Positions 45,580-54,515 of a stretch of 64,000 nt of DNA are shown piece after piece; within the stretch, counting starts at the first letter, position 1; every line of letters starts with the position of its first letter. The notes beneath the pieces were generated by a model. It was not told the DNA's origin, searched no databases, and saw only the letters and a list, made by a program, of their open reading frames with translations. The stretch comes from Alistipes sp. CHKCI003. Its GTDB lineage: Bacteria; Bacteroidota; Bacteroidia; Bacteroidales; Rikenellaceae. Where the stretch lies: assembly GCF_900021155.1 (NCBI RefSeq), contig NZ_FCNT01000079.1, positions 1 through 64,000 of the forward strand, written 5' to 3'. The position numbers were made by a program, and so were the translations under genes.

Positions 45580-46710
45580 TCAGAAGGACGAGAATGCCGA
45601 CCAGCTGGTGTTCCGTTCCGCGGCGGCCTCGATCCCGTCGGGCAGGTTGGCGAAGTAGTCGTAACCCGTCCATGCCTCGATCTGGGCGACAGAGGTTACG
45701 TAGCCCGAAAAGTCGGTCGAAGCGAACGGCTCGTGGGGCAGCCAGACGCCGACGGCCGAAGCCGAGACGATGGTTTGCCCCGACCGTTTCACCTTGAGCA
45801 GTACCTTGTAGTAATAGTTCGGTACGGGACAAAGTTTGTCCGGATCGTTCTTCGGCCGGATATAGGTGATCTCTTCGCTGCCGCCCGCTTTGCGCAGGAC
45901 CGCTCCCGTTACGACATACACCGTATCGGTCGCCTTGGCGATCGACCGGACGCTCCCTTCCAAGGCGTTCCATATCTTCGCGTTGAACGCATTCTGGATC
46001 TGGGGCGTCGAGTTCGTGGCATAGAAGGTCTGAGCCTGCATCGCATCGATCCCGTTGCGGTCGGCATTGGGAATCTGGTGTCCGCGGGCGTAGAGTTCCT
46101 TTTTGCTGTCGTATCCCTCGCTGGTCGTCGAACCGTAGTTGACGCCGTAGCTGCTCGTCCAGATGTCGATCTGGTCGGAGGTCGGGATGCCGGGCGTCGG
46201 TTTCCATTTGTCGGAGCGGCCCGAGCCCATGTGGCCCGACGCGAGCGGATAGGCCACCCACTCGGCCGTGTAGGTCGATTTGTCGTAGTACATCGTATAG
46301 TTGCGGTCGCTTCCGGCGTAGAAACTCATCGTGAGGGTCTCGCTGCCGCTCGTCTTGGCCGGGAGCTCCAGCCATGCCGTGTGGTCGGTGAGAATCTGTT
46401 GCGCCTGCGTCGTGAAGGAGACCGTGCCGCTCGTGTATCGCTGTCCGTTGGCCGATGCGTAGGCATAGACCGTGTATTCCGTATCGGAATGCAGTCCGGC
46501 GAGCGTGGCGGTCGCCATGTTGCCCGCGACCGAAGCTCCCGTGTGCGCATAGTCGCTTTCGGCTGCCGCCTTATAGGCGAAACGGACGGTCTTCGCATCG
46601 GTTACGAAGCACGACACCGCGGCGCTGCTCGTCGTAACGGAGCCGACCGTCGGTATTCCGAATCCCGGGGTAGGGTCCGGGGCGGGACCGGTCCCGCCCC
46701 CGCTCCCCGT
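45580..46710 (-). pseudogene. DNA/RNA non-specific endonuclease region, separated from its lipoprotein N-terminus by an in-frame TGA
   Basis: The reading frame runs on from the lipoprotein gene upstream (46711-49005) in the same phase, with only the TGA at 46711-46713 between them. After the stop comes a Gly/Pro linker (TGSGGGTGPAPDPTPG), a fibronectin-III-like domain (PTVGSVTTSSAAV to TSGTVSFTT) and a NUC1-type endonuclease domain. The latter has ARGHQIPNADR (DRGH-motif variant) and NSTPQIQNAFNAKIWNALE, so catalytic residues look intact. The first ATG, at 46617, cuts into the first strand of the Fn3 domain and gives a 345-residue protein with no signal peptide. It is best read as the C-terminal part of one exported nuclease lipoprotein, broken by a nonsense mutation. 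Expression by reinitiation is possible. Confidence 0.75.
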
Positions 46711-49005
46711 TCAATAGGAAAGTTCTATATCCCATATTCTGACAGCTGCGGTTGCCGTGATATACCCTTCGGTGAATGAATTGTCGGGCATATCAATGAT
46801 AACTTTGGATGTGCCGGTGGCACTCCCGATTACTTCGGAAGATGCAGATTCACCTCTGAATTCCAATGTTGCTTTATTCGAGCCGCCGGTCATTGGTTGC
46901 GAAGCATTTGATACTGTCATTACGATCTTTTTGATCGGTTTGGATACGGCTGGGATTTTTATGAAATATTGAGAACCGGCTTTTATTTGCAAATGATAAT
47001 TCTCTTTTGTTGCCTTGCTGTGATAAGTGCGTATTGCATAGGCTGTCCATGTGTTTCCCTCATCGTCGGTCATGGTTTGATCCCCGTAAGAGGCGGGGCC
47101 TGTTCCGGCGACAATATTGGCATTAGTCAACATCAAGGTTTGCGCACCGACATCGCCTTTGGCCGCCTGTTTGACCGGAACGACGATTTGTTTGTCGTCG
47201 ATCGTGCGGGTGAAGGTGATCGTACCGAGTTCCGTCTCCTCGGCACCGCCGTCGGCGAGTGCCGTTACGGTATATTTACCTTCGGCTCCGCCCTCGATCT
47301 TGAACTTGTCCGGTGCGCTGACGGCCGGTGTGCCGACTTCGAAATCGGAGGTGAGCGTCAGTTCGGTCGCTGCATTCGCATCGCCGCCGAGCGTTACGGT
47401 TTCGGGGTCCGCTTTGAATACATCGGCGGCCTGCGATACGTCGACGGTCGTCTCGGCGCCGTTGGCGGCCGCGACGAGCGTGATCGTGCCCTTGCGCTCG
47501 GCGCCCGTCGTGTTGGCCGAGACGGAGTAGGTGAGGGTCTTGGTGTCGGGATCGACCGATGCGGCGCTGACGCATCCGTCGAATGCCGAGACCGTCGTAT
47601 CGTCGTTCGCGGTGAAGGCGATCGCCCGGTAGGTCGTCGTTGCATCGGTCGTTTCCCGGGCGGAAACAGCGAGGTCGTCGAGATAGATCGCGGCGCCCGT
47701 GTAGACCTCGATTTGTGTGATCTGAACGACGGCGTTCGATTTGATGTAGCCCGTCTTGAGACCTGCGTCGGCCGCGACGAGGGTGAACGACGTGCTTTCC
47801 GCATCCTGCGATTGCGATACGGCAGCACCCGAAGTGCTGTTCGAGGTGTTGAGCATGAGGGTCGCCTCCTTCGACAGTGCATGGGTCGTAACCCTGACGA
47901 GCGAAATATCGTTCGTGAATTCGGGAAGTCCGATGTATCCTTTGCTGCCGTTGATTTGCATCGAATTCTGTTTCGAAGCGACGATGGTCCATGTGCCGCC
48001 CGCATTCGTGTATTCGACGGGCGTGTCGTAGGCCATCCCCAGCTTGCCGACCTCTTCGTAGGTCAGCGTGGCGACCCGGGCGCCGGAGGCAGTCTCCTCT
48101 CCGGCGATGCCGGTCATGTCGACCGCGAAGGTGGAGAGCCGGCCCGACGTGAAGGAGAGCGTCTGCGCTTCGGCCAGCGTTACGTTTTTCGTGTACGTTT
48201 TGTTCTTGTCGGAGGTTACGACGACCGTGAAGGCGTCGCCTGCGCCCAGATCGCACGGCAGACAGGCGAACCAGACGGGGAACGAAGCCTTGCCGATACC
48301 CGTTACGGCGCTGTAATCCAGAACGATCCGTTCGGATGCGTTGCTGTAACCGAGCGCTCCGACCTTGCCGTTCGCCAGATCGAGGTAGCAGCGGCCGGCG
48401 AGTTTCCGCTCGGCCGCGGCGAAGCTCACCTGACGGACGGTCTCGCCGTCGGCGAGGTCGAGGCCCGTGATCGTCATCTTGGCGAGGGCGGCTACGCGGC
48501 CGAAGCTGAACGCGAGACCTTCCTCCGTGGGCTGGGTCGTTTCGTGCACCGCCTGCGAGATCATCAGATCGGCCGCAGGATCGAAGCTGGCGGCCGTCGG
48601 GGTCTGCGTGGCGGGCAGGATGGCTTTGATTTTCGTAAGGTCGCTGTAATTCTCAGAAAGGAATGCCGAAGCGGGGTAGACGGCGGCATAGATGAGGTCG
48701 GACGATGCGTTGGCCGGAAGCGTTACCGTGAAGCCGGCCTTGCCTTCGGCGAGGGTGCAGCCTGTCGATGCGGCGTATGCGATGCCTTTGTCCGATTTCT
48801 CCAGCACTTCGATCGCATCGTTCTCGGTCCACGAGATTTTGTTGTCGTCGCCGATGACGGTCCGCGTGCCGGCCTGATCGGCGGTGATGCTGAGCGTTAC
48901 TTTGCGGGCTTCGGGTGCGGGATCCTGTGTGGCGTCCTCCGAGCTGCAACCCGCGAATGCCATCGCAACTGTTGCGATGCACACCGATGAAAGGAGCTTC
49001 TTCAT
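46711..49005 (-). CDS. Fimbrillin-like/BACON-domain surface lipoprotein, truncated by TGA
   Basis: The 764-residue lipoprotein has signal and lipobox FAGC (Cys20). Residues about 35-300 resemble fimbrillin-like domains (TRTVIGDDNKISWTENDAIEVL, then GRVAALAKMTITG). They are followed by a beta-sandwich region around 310-450, BACON-like repeats (TYSVSANTTGAERKGTITLVAAANGAETTVDVSQAA and the next, ending VPVKQAA) and a final jelly-roll-like domain ending IWDIELSY. The stop TGA follows Tyr764 directly, and the same frame continues into an endonuclease. A run of nine C lies 152 bases upstream of the start. In Bacteroidota such lipoproteins are usually surface-exposed; binding partners are unknown. 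Confidence 0.88.
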   Translation of the reverse strand: MKKLLSSVCIATVAMAFAGCSSEDATQDPAPEARKVTLSITADQAGTRTVIGDDNKISWTENDAIEVLEKSDKGIAYAASTGCTLAEGKAGFTVTLPANASSDLIYAAVYPASAFLSENYSDLTKIKAILPATQTPTAASFDPAADLMISQAVHETTQPTEEGLAFSFGRVAALAKMTITGLDLADGETVRQVSFAAAERKLAGRCYLDLANGKVGALGYSNASERIVLDYSAVTGIGKASFPVWFACLPCDLGAGDAFTVVVTSDKNKTYTKNVTLAEAQTLSFTSGRLSTFAVDMTGIAGEETASGARVATLTYEEVGKLGMAYDTPVEYTNAGGTWTIVASKQNSMQINGSKGYIGLPEFTNDISLVRVTTHALSKEATLMLNTSNSTSGAAVSQSQDAESTSFTLVAADAGLKTGYIKSNAVVQITQIEVYTGAAIYLDDLAVSARETTDATTTYRAIAFTANDDTTVSAFDGCVSAASVDPDTKTLTYSVSANTTGAERKGTITLVAAANGAETTVDVSQAADVFKADPETVTLGGDANAATELTLTSDFEVGTPAVSAPDKFKIEGGAEGKYTVTALADGGAEETELGTITFTRTIDDKQIVVPVKQAAKGDVGAQTLMLTNANIVAGTGPASYGDQTMTDDEGNTWTAYAIRTYHSKATKENYHLQIKAGSQYFIKIPAVSKPIKKIVMTVSNASQPMTGGSNKATLEFRGESASSEVIGSATGTSKVIIDMPDNSFTEGYITATAAVRIWDIELSY

Positions 49006-49349
49006 GGTATGGGGCCGTTTAGAAAGATCCGAAATCCGTTCCGTCGCCGAGGTCGGACCCCGGGTAGCCCTCTTCGCCGAACACGAGCGATTGAGCGAAT
49101 CCTTTTTCCGTCGAAACCTCTAAAGTTTCGAGCGTCGGGGTCGAGTACTCAGAATTCCCCCCCCCTTGCAAGTTGCGTTTTTCCATGGATAGAATGATTT
49201 AGGTAAGTTATGTCCGGAAAAATGTTTTTTAATATACGCACAAATATAGATAAAAAATCCCGAACGCGGAATGATTCCGTGTGAAGAGCGTGTTACAGCC
49301 GGACGGGAATGACTGCCGGTTGGACAAATGAGCCGGCGCACGGCATGCC
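49006..49349. other. Intergenic region with C9 run upstream of the lipoprotein
   Basis: On the minus strand TTG, a 21-base spacer containing nine G (complement of 49157-49165) and TACTCGAC are arranged like a promoter with a very poor -7 box. The junction GGGGAATT is shared with the G10 promoter at 19231-19261. No other feature is clear. Confidence 0.4.
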
Positions 49350-52223
49350 TCAGAACATGTTGTCGTACATACTCTGGCTTTTGTCGTACTTGAGGTCGGC
49401 CAGCGACGCGGCCTTCACGCCGATGTTGAAGCTCCAGCTGCGGTGGAAGCCGAACGGAATCCACGAAAAGGACATCTGCCAGCAATGCAGATCGCGCGTG
49501 ATGGTGATCGACGAGGTCGTGAGTTCCCCTTCGGAGATGTTGAAACCGCCTTGGAACGTGATGCCCGTCTTCGGCGTGAGGTTGATGTTGCCGTTGAAGT
49601 TGATGCTTTGCTGGACGTTTTTCTTGTATCCGGTCGTTCCGTTGTTCACGTAACTGATCCCGTAGTTGATGCTGTAAGTGAATCCGAGGTTCCACGGCAG
49701 CGAGAAGTCGTAGTAGGTCTGCGCCATGTACTGCCGCCGCAGCACGGGGTCCATCTGCCCGTAGGGGTCGTAGAACGGGTTTTGGTAAAGCGGGTCGATG
49801 CTGTTGATGTCGTTGATGGCCGGTACGGAGTTGTCGGATCGGGAATTGAACGTATAGCCGAACGAGGTGCTGGCGTTTACGATGCGCCCGGGCAGACCGC
49901 GGCGCCACATGAGCTTGTTGATGCGCTGGCCCTCGGGGGTTACTTCGTACGGATCGAGCGTGGCGGAGATGTTGATGCCGAAATTCTTGATGATCGTCGA
50001 ACGCAGCCGGAGCGGCAGATTCGAAAGCCCCATCGAATCGGCGATGAGGTTGTAGGAGCCGCTGATCGAGAGTTCGTCGATCAGTTTGACTTTCTTGACG
50101 CCCGAGGTGTCGCGCTTGCTCAGAACCTTCATTTCGAGCGTCTGACCCAGCGAGAAGGTCAGCGACGCGGCCTCCACGGAGCTGGGGACGCCGTAGGCGT
50201 TGTTCGAAAAGGGGGAGTAGACCTCGACGCGGCCCGTCGAGTCGGATTGCACGGCTTTCCAGTAGCCCCGTTCGAGCGCCTTGAAGTCGGGCGTGTACGA
50301 GAAGCCGATCGTGGGGTTGATCGTGTGGCGCACGGCTTGCAGCTTGCGTGTTTTCTTTTTCGTCTCGTACATGCCGTAGAGGGTGGTCGAGGCCGAAATG
50401 CTCGCGCTGTAATTGTACAACCTCCAGAAACCGTACTCGGGATCGAGAAATTCGGCCTTGTTCGTAATCGGGTTGAACGCCTTCTCGTTTTTCTTGAAGT
50501 ACCATTTTTCGGTGTAGTTGAACGAAGGCGAGACGTTGATGTAGTTGAAGACGTTGAACGAGGCCGAGACGGGAATCTGGTGTTCGATGCCGTTTTCCAT
50601 GTTTTGAAGGGTCTCCTTCGAGAAGAATTCCGACTCCTTGGCCTGCATTTTGTTGGTCATCTTGCCCGAATAGCTCATCGTGATCTTCTCGTACCAGCGC
50701 TCTTTGCCCACGGCCTCCTTGCGTTTGAACGGTTTGAAGCGCGAGACGTTGAAGGTGATCGTCGGCAGCGTCGCGGTGATCTCCTCCGTGTTCGAGTTCT
50801 GCGACACGGCCATTTGCGCCGACATGGAGAACGGGGTGCCCGCCCAGCTCTTCGAGTAGGAGATCGTCGAGTTGGTCTGGGTCGAGAGAATGTCGTTGAG
50901 GTTGGTCGCCGAGTATTTGCTGTAACCGCTCGTGGTGAAGTTCACCGAGGCCGAAAAGGTCGATCCCGGATTGGCTTTGGGGTCCTGCGAGTGGGTCCAC
51001 TGCAGGCGGAAGTTGTTCTGCTTGACGAAGTCGGGCTCGCCCTTTTCGCCGACGCGGATGCTCGAATATTCGAAACCGAAGTTGCCGCTGTATTTGTAGC
51101 GTTTGATGTAGCGCGACTCGGCCGACGCCTCCCACGATCCGAGGGTGTAGATGCCGCCGCGGACGGCCAGATCGGCGTAGTCTCCGAAAGTGAAATAGTA
51201 GCCCAGATCGCGGATGAAGAATCCTTTGGTGTACTCCTCGCCGAAGGTGGGCATCAGAAGACCCGATTTGGGGCCGCTGCTGATCGGAAAGAAACCTTCG
51301 GGGATGCCGAGGAAGTAGATCGGGACGTCCTCCATCACCAGATAGGCCGGACCGGTGATCACTTTCTTTCCGGGAATCACTTTGGCTTTGGTCATCGCCA
51401 GATAGAAGTGCGGATGTCCGGTTTCGTCGCAGGTGGTGTATTTGCCGTGCTGGATGTTGATCGTGTTGTCGGGCATCTTCTTGACGCTGCCGCCGATGAG
51501 CCAGCCGTCGCCTTCCTGCGTCGCCACGCCTTTGATCTTGGCTTTCTTGGAGTCGATGTTGTAGGTGATGGTGTCCATCGTGTAGGACGACGCCCCCTCT
51601 TGGAAGACGGGATGCGTAACCGAAGGTTTGCCTTCCACCGTGTCGGCCTTGCCGTAGGCGTATATCTCCTTGGTCTCCATGTTGATGCGCATGTAGTCCG
51701 CCTTGAGGTTGCTCGTCTGGTAGGTTACGTCGCCTTCGTTGTAGATGTAGACCGTGTTGTTCGCCAGATCGTAGACCAGCGAGTCCTTGTTCTTGCCCGA
51801 GATGATGTCGTCGAGAAAACCGCCTCCGCCCCTGCGGGCTGTGTCGGCGGGCATGGCGGTGCTGTCGGCGCGGCTGCCGAGCGAATCGGCGGGCGCGAGA
51901 GGGCCCGTTCCGGACGGCGGCATCGCGCCGGACGCCGAGTCCGGGCGGGCGGGGAGCGTGTCCGGCCGTTGCGGGAGTTCGCTCTGCCTGAGGCGCAGGG
52001 AGCGCAGACGTTGCCGGCGTTCGCGGCGCGATTCGGCGGCGGGCTGAAGCGAGGGTGCTGCGGTGTCCGGACGTTCGACGCCGGCTCGGACCGCGGGGGC
52101 GGCGAGCGTGTCCGGTGCTGCGGCGAAGGGCGGCGTGCGAAGGCCCGAATAGCCGAATACCCCTTGGGCGAACAGCAGGACCGCCGTCGCCGAAATGAGA
52201 TATTTTACCCCCTTCCTATTCAA
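49350..52223 (-). CDS. lptD: LPS-assembly outer-membrane protein LptD (Bacteroidota type)
   Basis: Outer-membrane beta-barrel that inserts lipopolysaccharide. The product is about 957 residues. An N-terminal signal (VKYLISATAVLLFAQGVFG) is followed by a Pro/Ser/Arg-rich linker. An OstA/LptA-like periplasmic domain (VYIYNEGDVTYQTSNLKADYMRINMETKEIYAYG, GKYTTCDETGHPHFYLAM) comes next, and the rest is barrel strands with alternating aromatic residues. No suitable ATG exists. TTG 52223 (giving MNRKGVKYLIS...) is chosen because it opens directly on the signal peptide. The alternative TTG at 52316 coincides with a -7 box. It diverges from the amidase operon. Confidence 0.85.
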   Translation of the reverse strand: MNRKGVKYLISATAVLLFAQGVFGYSGLRTPPFAAAPDTLAAPAVRAGVERPDTAAPSLQPAAESRRERRQRLRSLRLRQSELPQRPDTLPARPDSASGAMPPSGTGPLAPADSLGSRADSTAMPADTARRGGGGFLDDIISGKNKDSLVYDLANNTVYIYNEGDVTYQTSNLKADYMRINMETKEIYAYGKADTVEGKPSVTHPVFQEGASSYTMDTITYNIDSKKAKIKGVATQEGDGWLIGGSVKKMPDNTINIQHGKYTTCDETGHPHFYLAMTKAKVIPGKKVITGPAYLVMEDVPIYFLGIPEGFFPISSGPKSGLLMPTFGEEYTKGFFIRDLGYYFTFGDYADLAVRGGIYTLGSWEASAESRYIKRYKYSGNFGFEYSSIRVGEKGEPDFVKQNNFRLQWTHSQDPKANPGSTFSASVNFTTSGYSKYSATNLNDILSTQTNSTISYSKSWAGTPFSMSAQMAVSQNSNTEEITATLPTITFNVSRFKPFKRKEAVGKERWYEKITMSYSGKMTNKMQAKESEFFSKETLQNMENGIEHQIPVSASFNVFNYINVSPSFNYTEKWYFKKNEKAFNPITNKAEFLDPEYGFWRLYNYSASISASTTLYGMYETKKKTRKLQAVRHTINPTIGFSYTPDFKALERGYWKAVQSDSTGRVEVYSPFSNNAYGVPSSVEAASLTFSLGQTLEMKVLSKRDTSGVKKVKLIDELSISGSYNLIADSMGLSNLPLRLRSTIIKNFGINISATLDPYEVTPEGQRINKLMWRRGLPGRIVNASTSFGYTFNSRSDNSVPAINDINSIDPLYQNPFYDPYGQMDPVLRRQYMAQTYYDFSLPWNLGFTYSINYGISYVNNGTTGYKKNVQQSINFNGNINLTPKTGITFQGGFNISEGELTTSSITITRDLHCWQMSFSWIPFGFHRSWSFNIGVKAASLADLKYDKSQSMYDNMF

Positions 52224-52239
52224 AATTCCAAAATTTTTC

Positions 52240-52321
52240 GTATCTTTGCCGACGTGTCGGCAAAAACGCCGGAAACGGCTTTCCGCCGCGCTCGGGCCGC
52301 GTTTTGCGACCGACAAAGATA
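52240..52321. promoter_or_regulatory. Face-to-face promoters for the amidase operon and lptD
   Basis: TATCTTTG at 52240-52247 (plus) serves the amidase, and TATCTTTG on the minus strand (complement of 52314-52321) serves lptD. The -7 boxes point toward each other, so the two transcripts overlap at their 5' ends by roughly 50 bases. A perfect inverted repeat, TGCCGAC-GT-GTCGGCA, lies at 52247-52262. Confidence 0.7.
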
Positions 52322-52363
52322 GGTAAAAATTTGCAGATACGTCTAAACTGTACGCACTTTAAT

Positions 52364-53485
52364 ATGCATCGGGTCCTTTTCGCGTTTCTCCTTTTTTCCG
52401 TCGCCTCGCTTTTTCCAAACGGAGCCGGTGCGCAGAATATTGCGCATGGCGTGCGGGTCGTGGTGATCGACGCCGGCCACGGCGGAAAATTCCCCGGGGC
52501 GAACTACGCCGGAATCCGTGAGAAGGACCTCACGCTGAAGGTGGCGCTCAAGCTCGGCACGCTCATCGAAGAGGGGATGCCCGGCGTGAAGGTGGTCTAT
52601 ACGCGCAAGACCGATACGGAGTTGGGCGAGACGCTGCTCGCCGACCTGCAAAAGCGGGCCGACATCGCCAACGGCGCGGGCGGCGATCTGTTTCTGTCGA
52701 TCCACGTCAATGCGGCGCAGTCCGCCGCCGCGCGCGGGGTGGAGACGCTCGTGATGGGAGAAAGCCCCAAGGAGCAGCGTTATAACGAGGATGCGCTCTA
52801 CGCCAACAACCGCGAGGACCTGATCGACATGTCGGACGAGAAAACGGCCGCCATCGTGCGGGCCTACATCCAGAACCTTCAATTCACCTACGGCAATTTC
52901 AGCATGGCCATGGCCCGCTGCATCCAGCAGCAGTATGTGAAATCGGGCCGCCACGACCGCGGGATCAAGCCGCAGCTGCTCCGCGTGCTCTATGCCACGG
53001 ACATGCCGGGCGTGCTGACGGAGATCGGCTTCATGTCCAATCCGCAGGAGGCGGCCTACATGAAGTCCGAGAAGGGCCAGAACGAGATCGCGCGGTCGCT
53101 TTACAATGCCGTGAAGAACTATTCGGCCTACGTGCGCAGTACGCAGACGGCCGACGAGGCCGATGGGCGGCAGAGCGCTGCGGAGCGGACGTCCGCCGCC
53201 GCGGAGGAGCCGGCGTCCGCGCCGAAGGAGGCGGCGGCCCGTGCGCAGCGGGGCTACACCGTGCAGGTGCTCGCTTCGCCCGCGAAAGTGGCGACCGGCT
53301 CGTCGCGTTTCAAATCCTACAAGGGGAAAGTGAAGCAATACGTCTCCGAAGGCAAGTACCGCTATAAGTACTGCGTCGGATTTTTCGCGGACAGAGCCTC
53401 CGCCCAAAAGAAACTGAAGGCGGTGCGCCGCACCTTCCCCGATGCATTCGTGGTGGAATGCGAGGGGAACCGAATCGTAAAATAA
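52364..53485 (+). CDS. N-acetylmuramoyl-L-alanine amidase with SPOR domain
   Basis: Exported zinc amidase that splits septal peptidoglycan. The 373 residues comprise a signal peptide (MHRVLFAFLLFSVASLF to about 24), the Amidase_3 domain with VVIDAGHGG, the glutamate in YAGIREKD, SIHVNA and VLTEIGFMSNPQEA, an Ala/Glu-rich linker (about 265-300) and a C-terminal SPOR domain (YTVQVLASPAK to FVVECEGNRIV) that would target denuded glycan at the division site. ATG 52364 starts the signal peptide. The MCE gene follows after 10 bases. Confidence 0.93.
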   Translation: MHRVLFAFLLFSVASLFPNGAGAQNIAHGVRVVVIDAGHGGKFPGANYAGIREKDLTLKVALKLGTLIEEGMPGVKVVYTRKTDTELGETLLADLQKRADIANGAGGDLFLSIHVNAAQSAAARGVETLVMGESPKEQRYNEDALYANNREDLIDMSDEKTAAIVRAYIQNLQFTYGNFSMAMARCIQQQYVKSGRHDRGIKPQLLRVLYATDMPGVLTEIGFMSNPQEAAYMKSEKGQNEIARSLYNAVKNYSAYVRSTQTADEADGRQSAAERTSAAAEEPASAPKEAAARAQRGYTVQVLASPAKVATGSSRFKSYKGKVKQYVSEGKYRYKYCVGFFADRASAQKKLKAVRRTFPDAFVVECEGNRIVK

Positions 53486-53495
53486 TGAACGAGAA

Positions 53496-54497
53496 ATGAA
53501 AAGAGAGGTAAAAATCGGTATTTTCGCCGTGCTGATGATCGGATGCGCATGGGCCGGAATCCGTTTCCTGAGCGGCATCGACATTTTCAGCAGCAACCGC
53601 GATTACTACGCCGCCTACGATCAGATCAACGGGGTGCAGGCCGCGTCGCCCGTTCTGATGAAAGGCGTGAAGGTGGGCACGGTAACCAAGATCGGTTTCG
53701 ATCCCCGGCGCAGCGATAAGGTCGTGTTGCAGTTCTCCATCAAGCGTCAGTACCGCATTCCCGTCGATTCCGAGGCCAAGATCGTCAGCAACAGCATCAT
53801 GGGCTCGAAAGCGATCGAAATCCGGCTCGGAAGCGCCGCGCAATACCTCGAAGGCGGGGATACGCTCCGTTCGGGCCGCGACCGCGATCTGATGGACGTG
53901 GCGGGATCCGAACTGGATTTCTTCAAACAGAAGGTTTCGCAGCTCACGGCCGATCTGTCGCGCACGCTGGGCAGCATCAACGACCTCATCGAAGCCAATG
54001 CCGCGAGCCTCTCGGGGACGATGGCTCATCTGAACGGCATCACGGGCAGCGTGGACGGTCTGCTCGCGGCCGAGCGGGACAACCTTCGCACGGCGATGCA
54101 AAACCTGACGCGGTTCACTCAGACGCTGGACGGCAATGCCGAGCGGATCGACAGCATCGTGGGCAGCGTGGACGCCTTTGCGGCGCAGTTGGCGGACCGC
54201 GAGTTCACCGAGAATCTGACGGGGACGGTGCGCCGGCTGAACGACATTCTGGCGAAGGTCGACGAAGGCGGGGGGACCGTGGGCTGCCTCTTCAACGATC
54301 CGGCGCTTTACCGTTCGCTCGACGAGGCCAGCGGCAATCTCGCGCAGCTTCTGGCCGATCTGAAGGCCAACCCCAAGCGCTACGTTCATTTCTCGGTTTT
54401 CGGCCGCAGCGAGGCCAAGGAAAAGGCCCGGGAGCAGAAGCGGGCGGCGAAGGCCGAAGCCAAAGCCGTGCGCGATTCGATTCGGCGTGCGCGATAG
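53496..54497 (+). CDS. MlaD-type MCE domain protein
   Basis: The 333-residue inner-membrane-anchored periplasmic lipid-transport protein has one N-terminal TM helix (KIGIFAVLMIGCAWAGIRFL), one MCE domain (residues about 37-115, with YYAAYDQINGVQAASPVLMKGVKVGTVTKIGF) and a long helical C-terminal region. That region has heptad-like repeats (LSRTLGSINDLIEANAASLSGTMAHLNGITGSVDGL). It ends in a basic tail rich in Lys/Ala/Arg. The related ATPase and permease (MlaF/MlaE) are not in the window. The position between an amidase and mutS2 is a layout I recall from other Bacteroidota. Confidence 0.9.
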   Translation: MKREVKIGIFAVLMIGCAWAGIRFLSGIDIFSSNRDYYAAYDQINGVQAASPVLMKGVKVGTVTKIGFDPRRSDKVVLQFSIKRQYRIPVDSEAKIVSNSIMGSKAIEIRLGSAAQYLEGGDTLRSGRDRDLMDVAGSELDFFKQKVSQLTADLSRTLGSINDLIEANAASLSGTMAHLNGITGSVDGLLAAERDNLRTAMQNLTRFTQTLDGNAERIDSIVGSVDAFAAQLADREFTENLTGTVRRLNDILAKVDEGGGTVGCLFNDPALYRSLDEASGNLAQLLADLKANPKRYVHFSVFGRSEAKEKAREQKRAAKAEAKAVRDSIRRAR

Positions 54498-54515
54498 CCA
54501 CTCTTCCGGGAAACG

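Noticed and set aside
46711..46713. The TGA as a selenocysteine or reassigned glycine codon
   Set aside because: No SECIS-like stem or sel genes are seen, and other genes in the window end at TGA normally (for example 24559 prfB and 42.2 kb neighbours use standard stops). A nonsense mutation is simpler.
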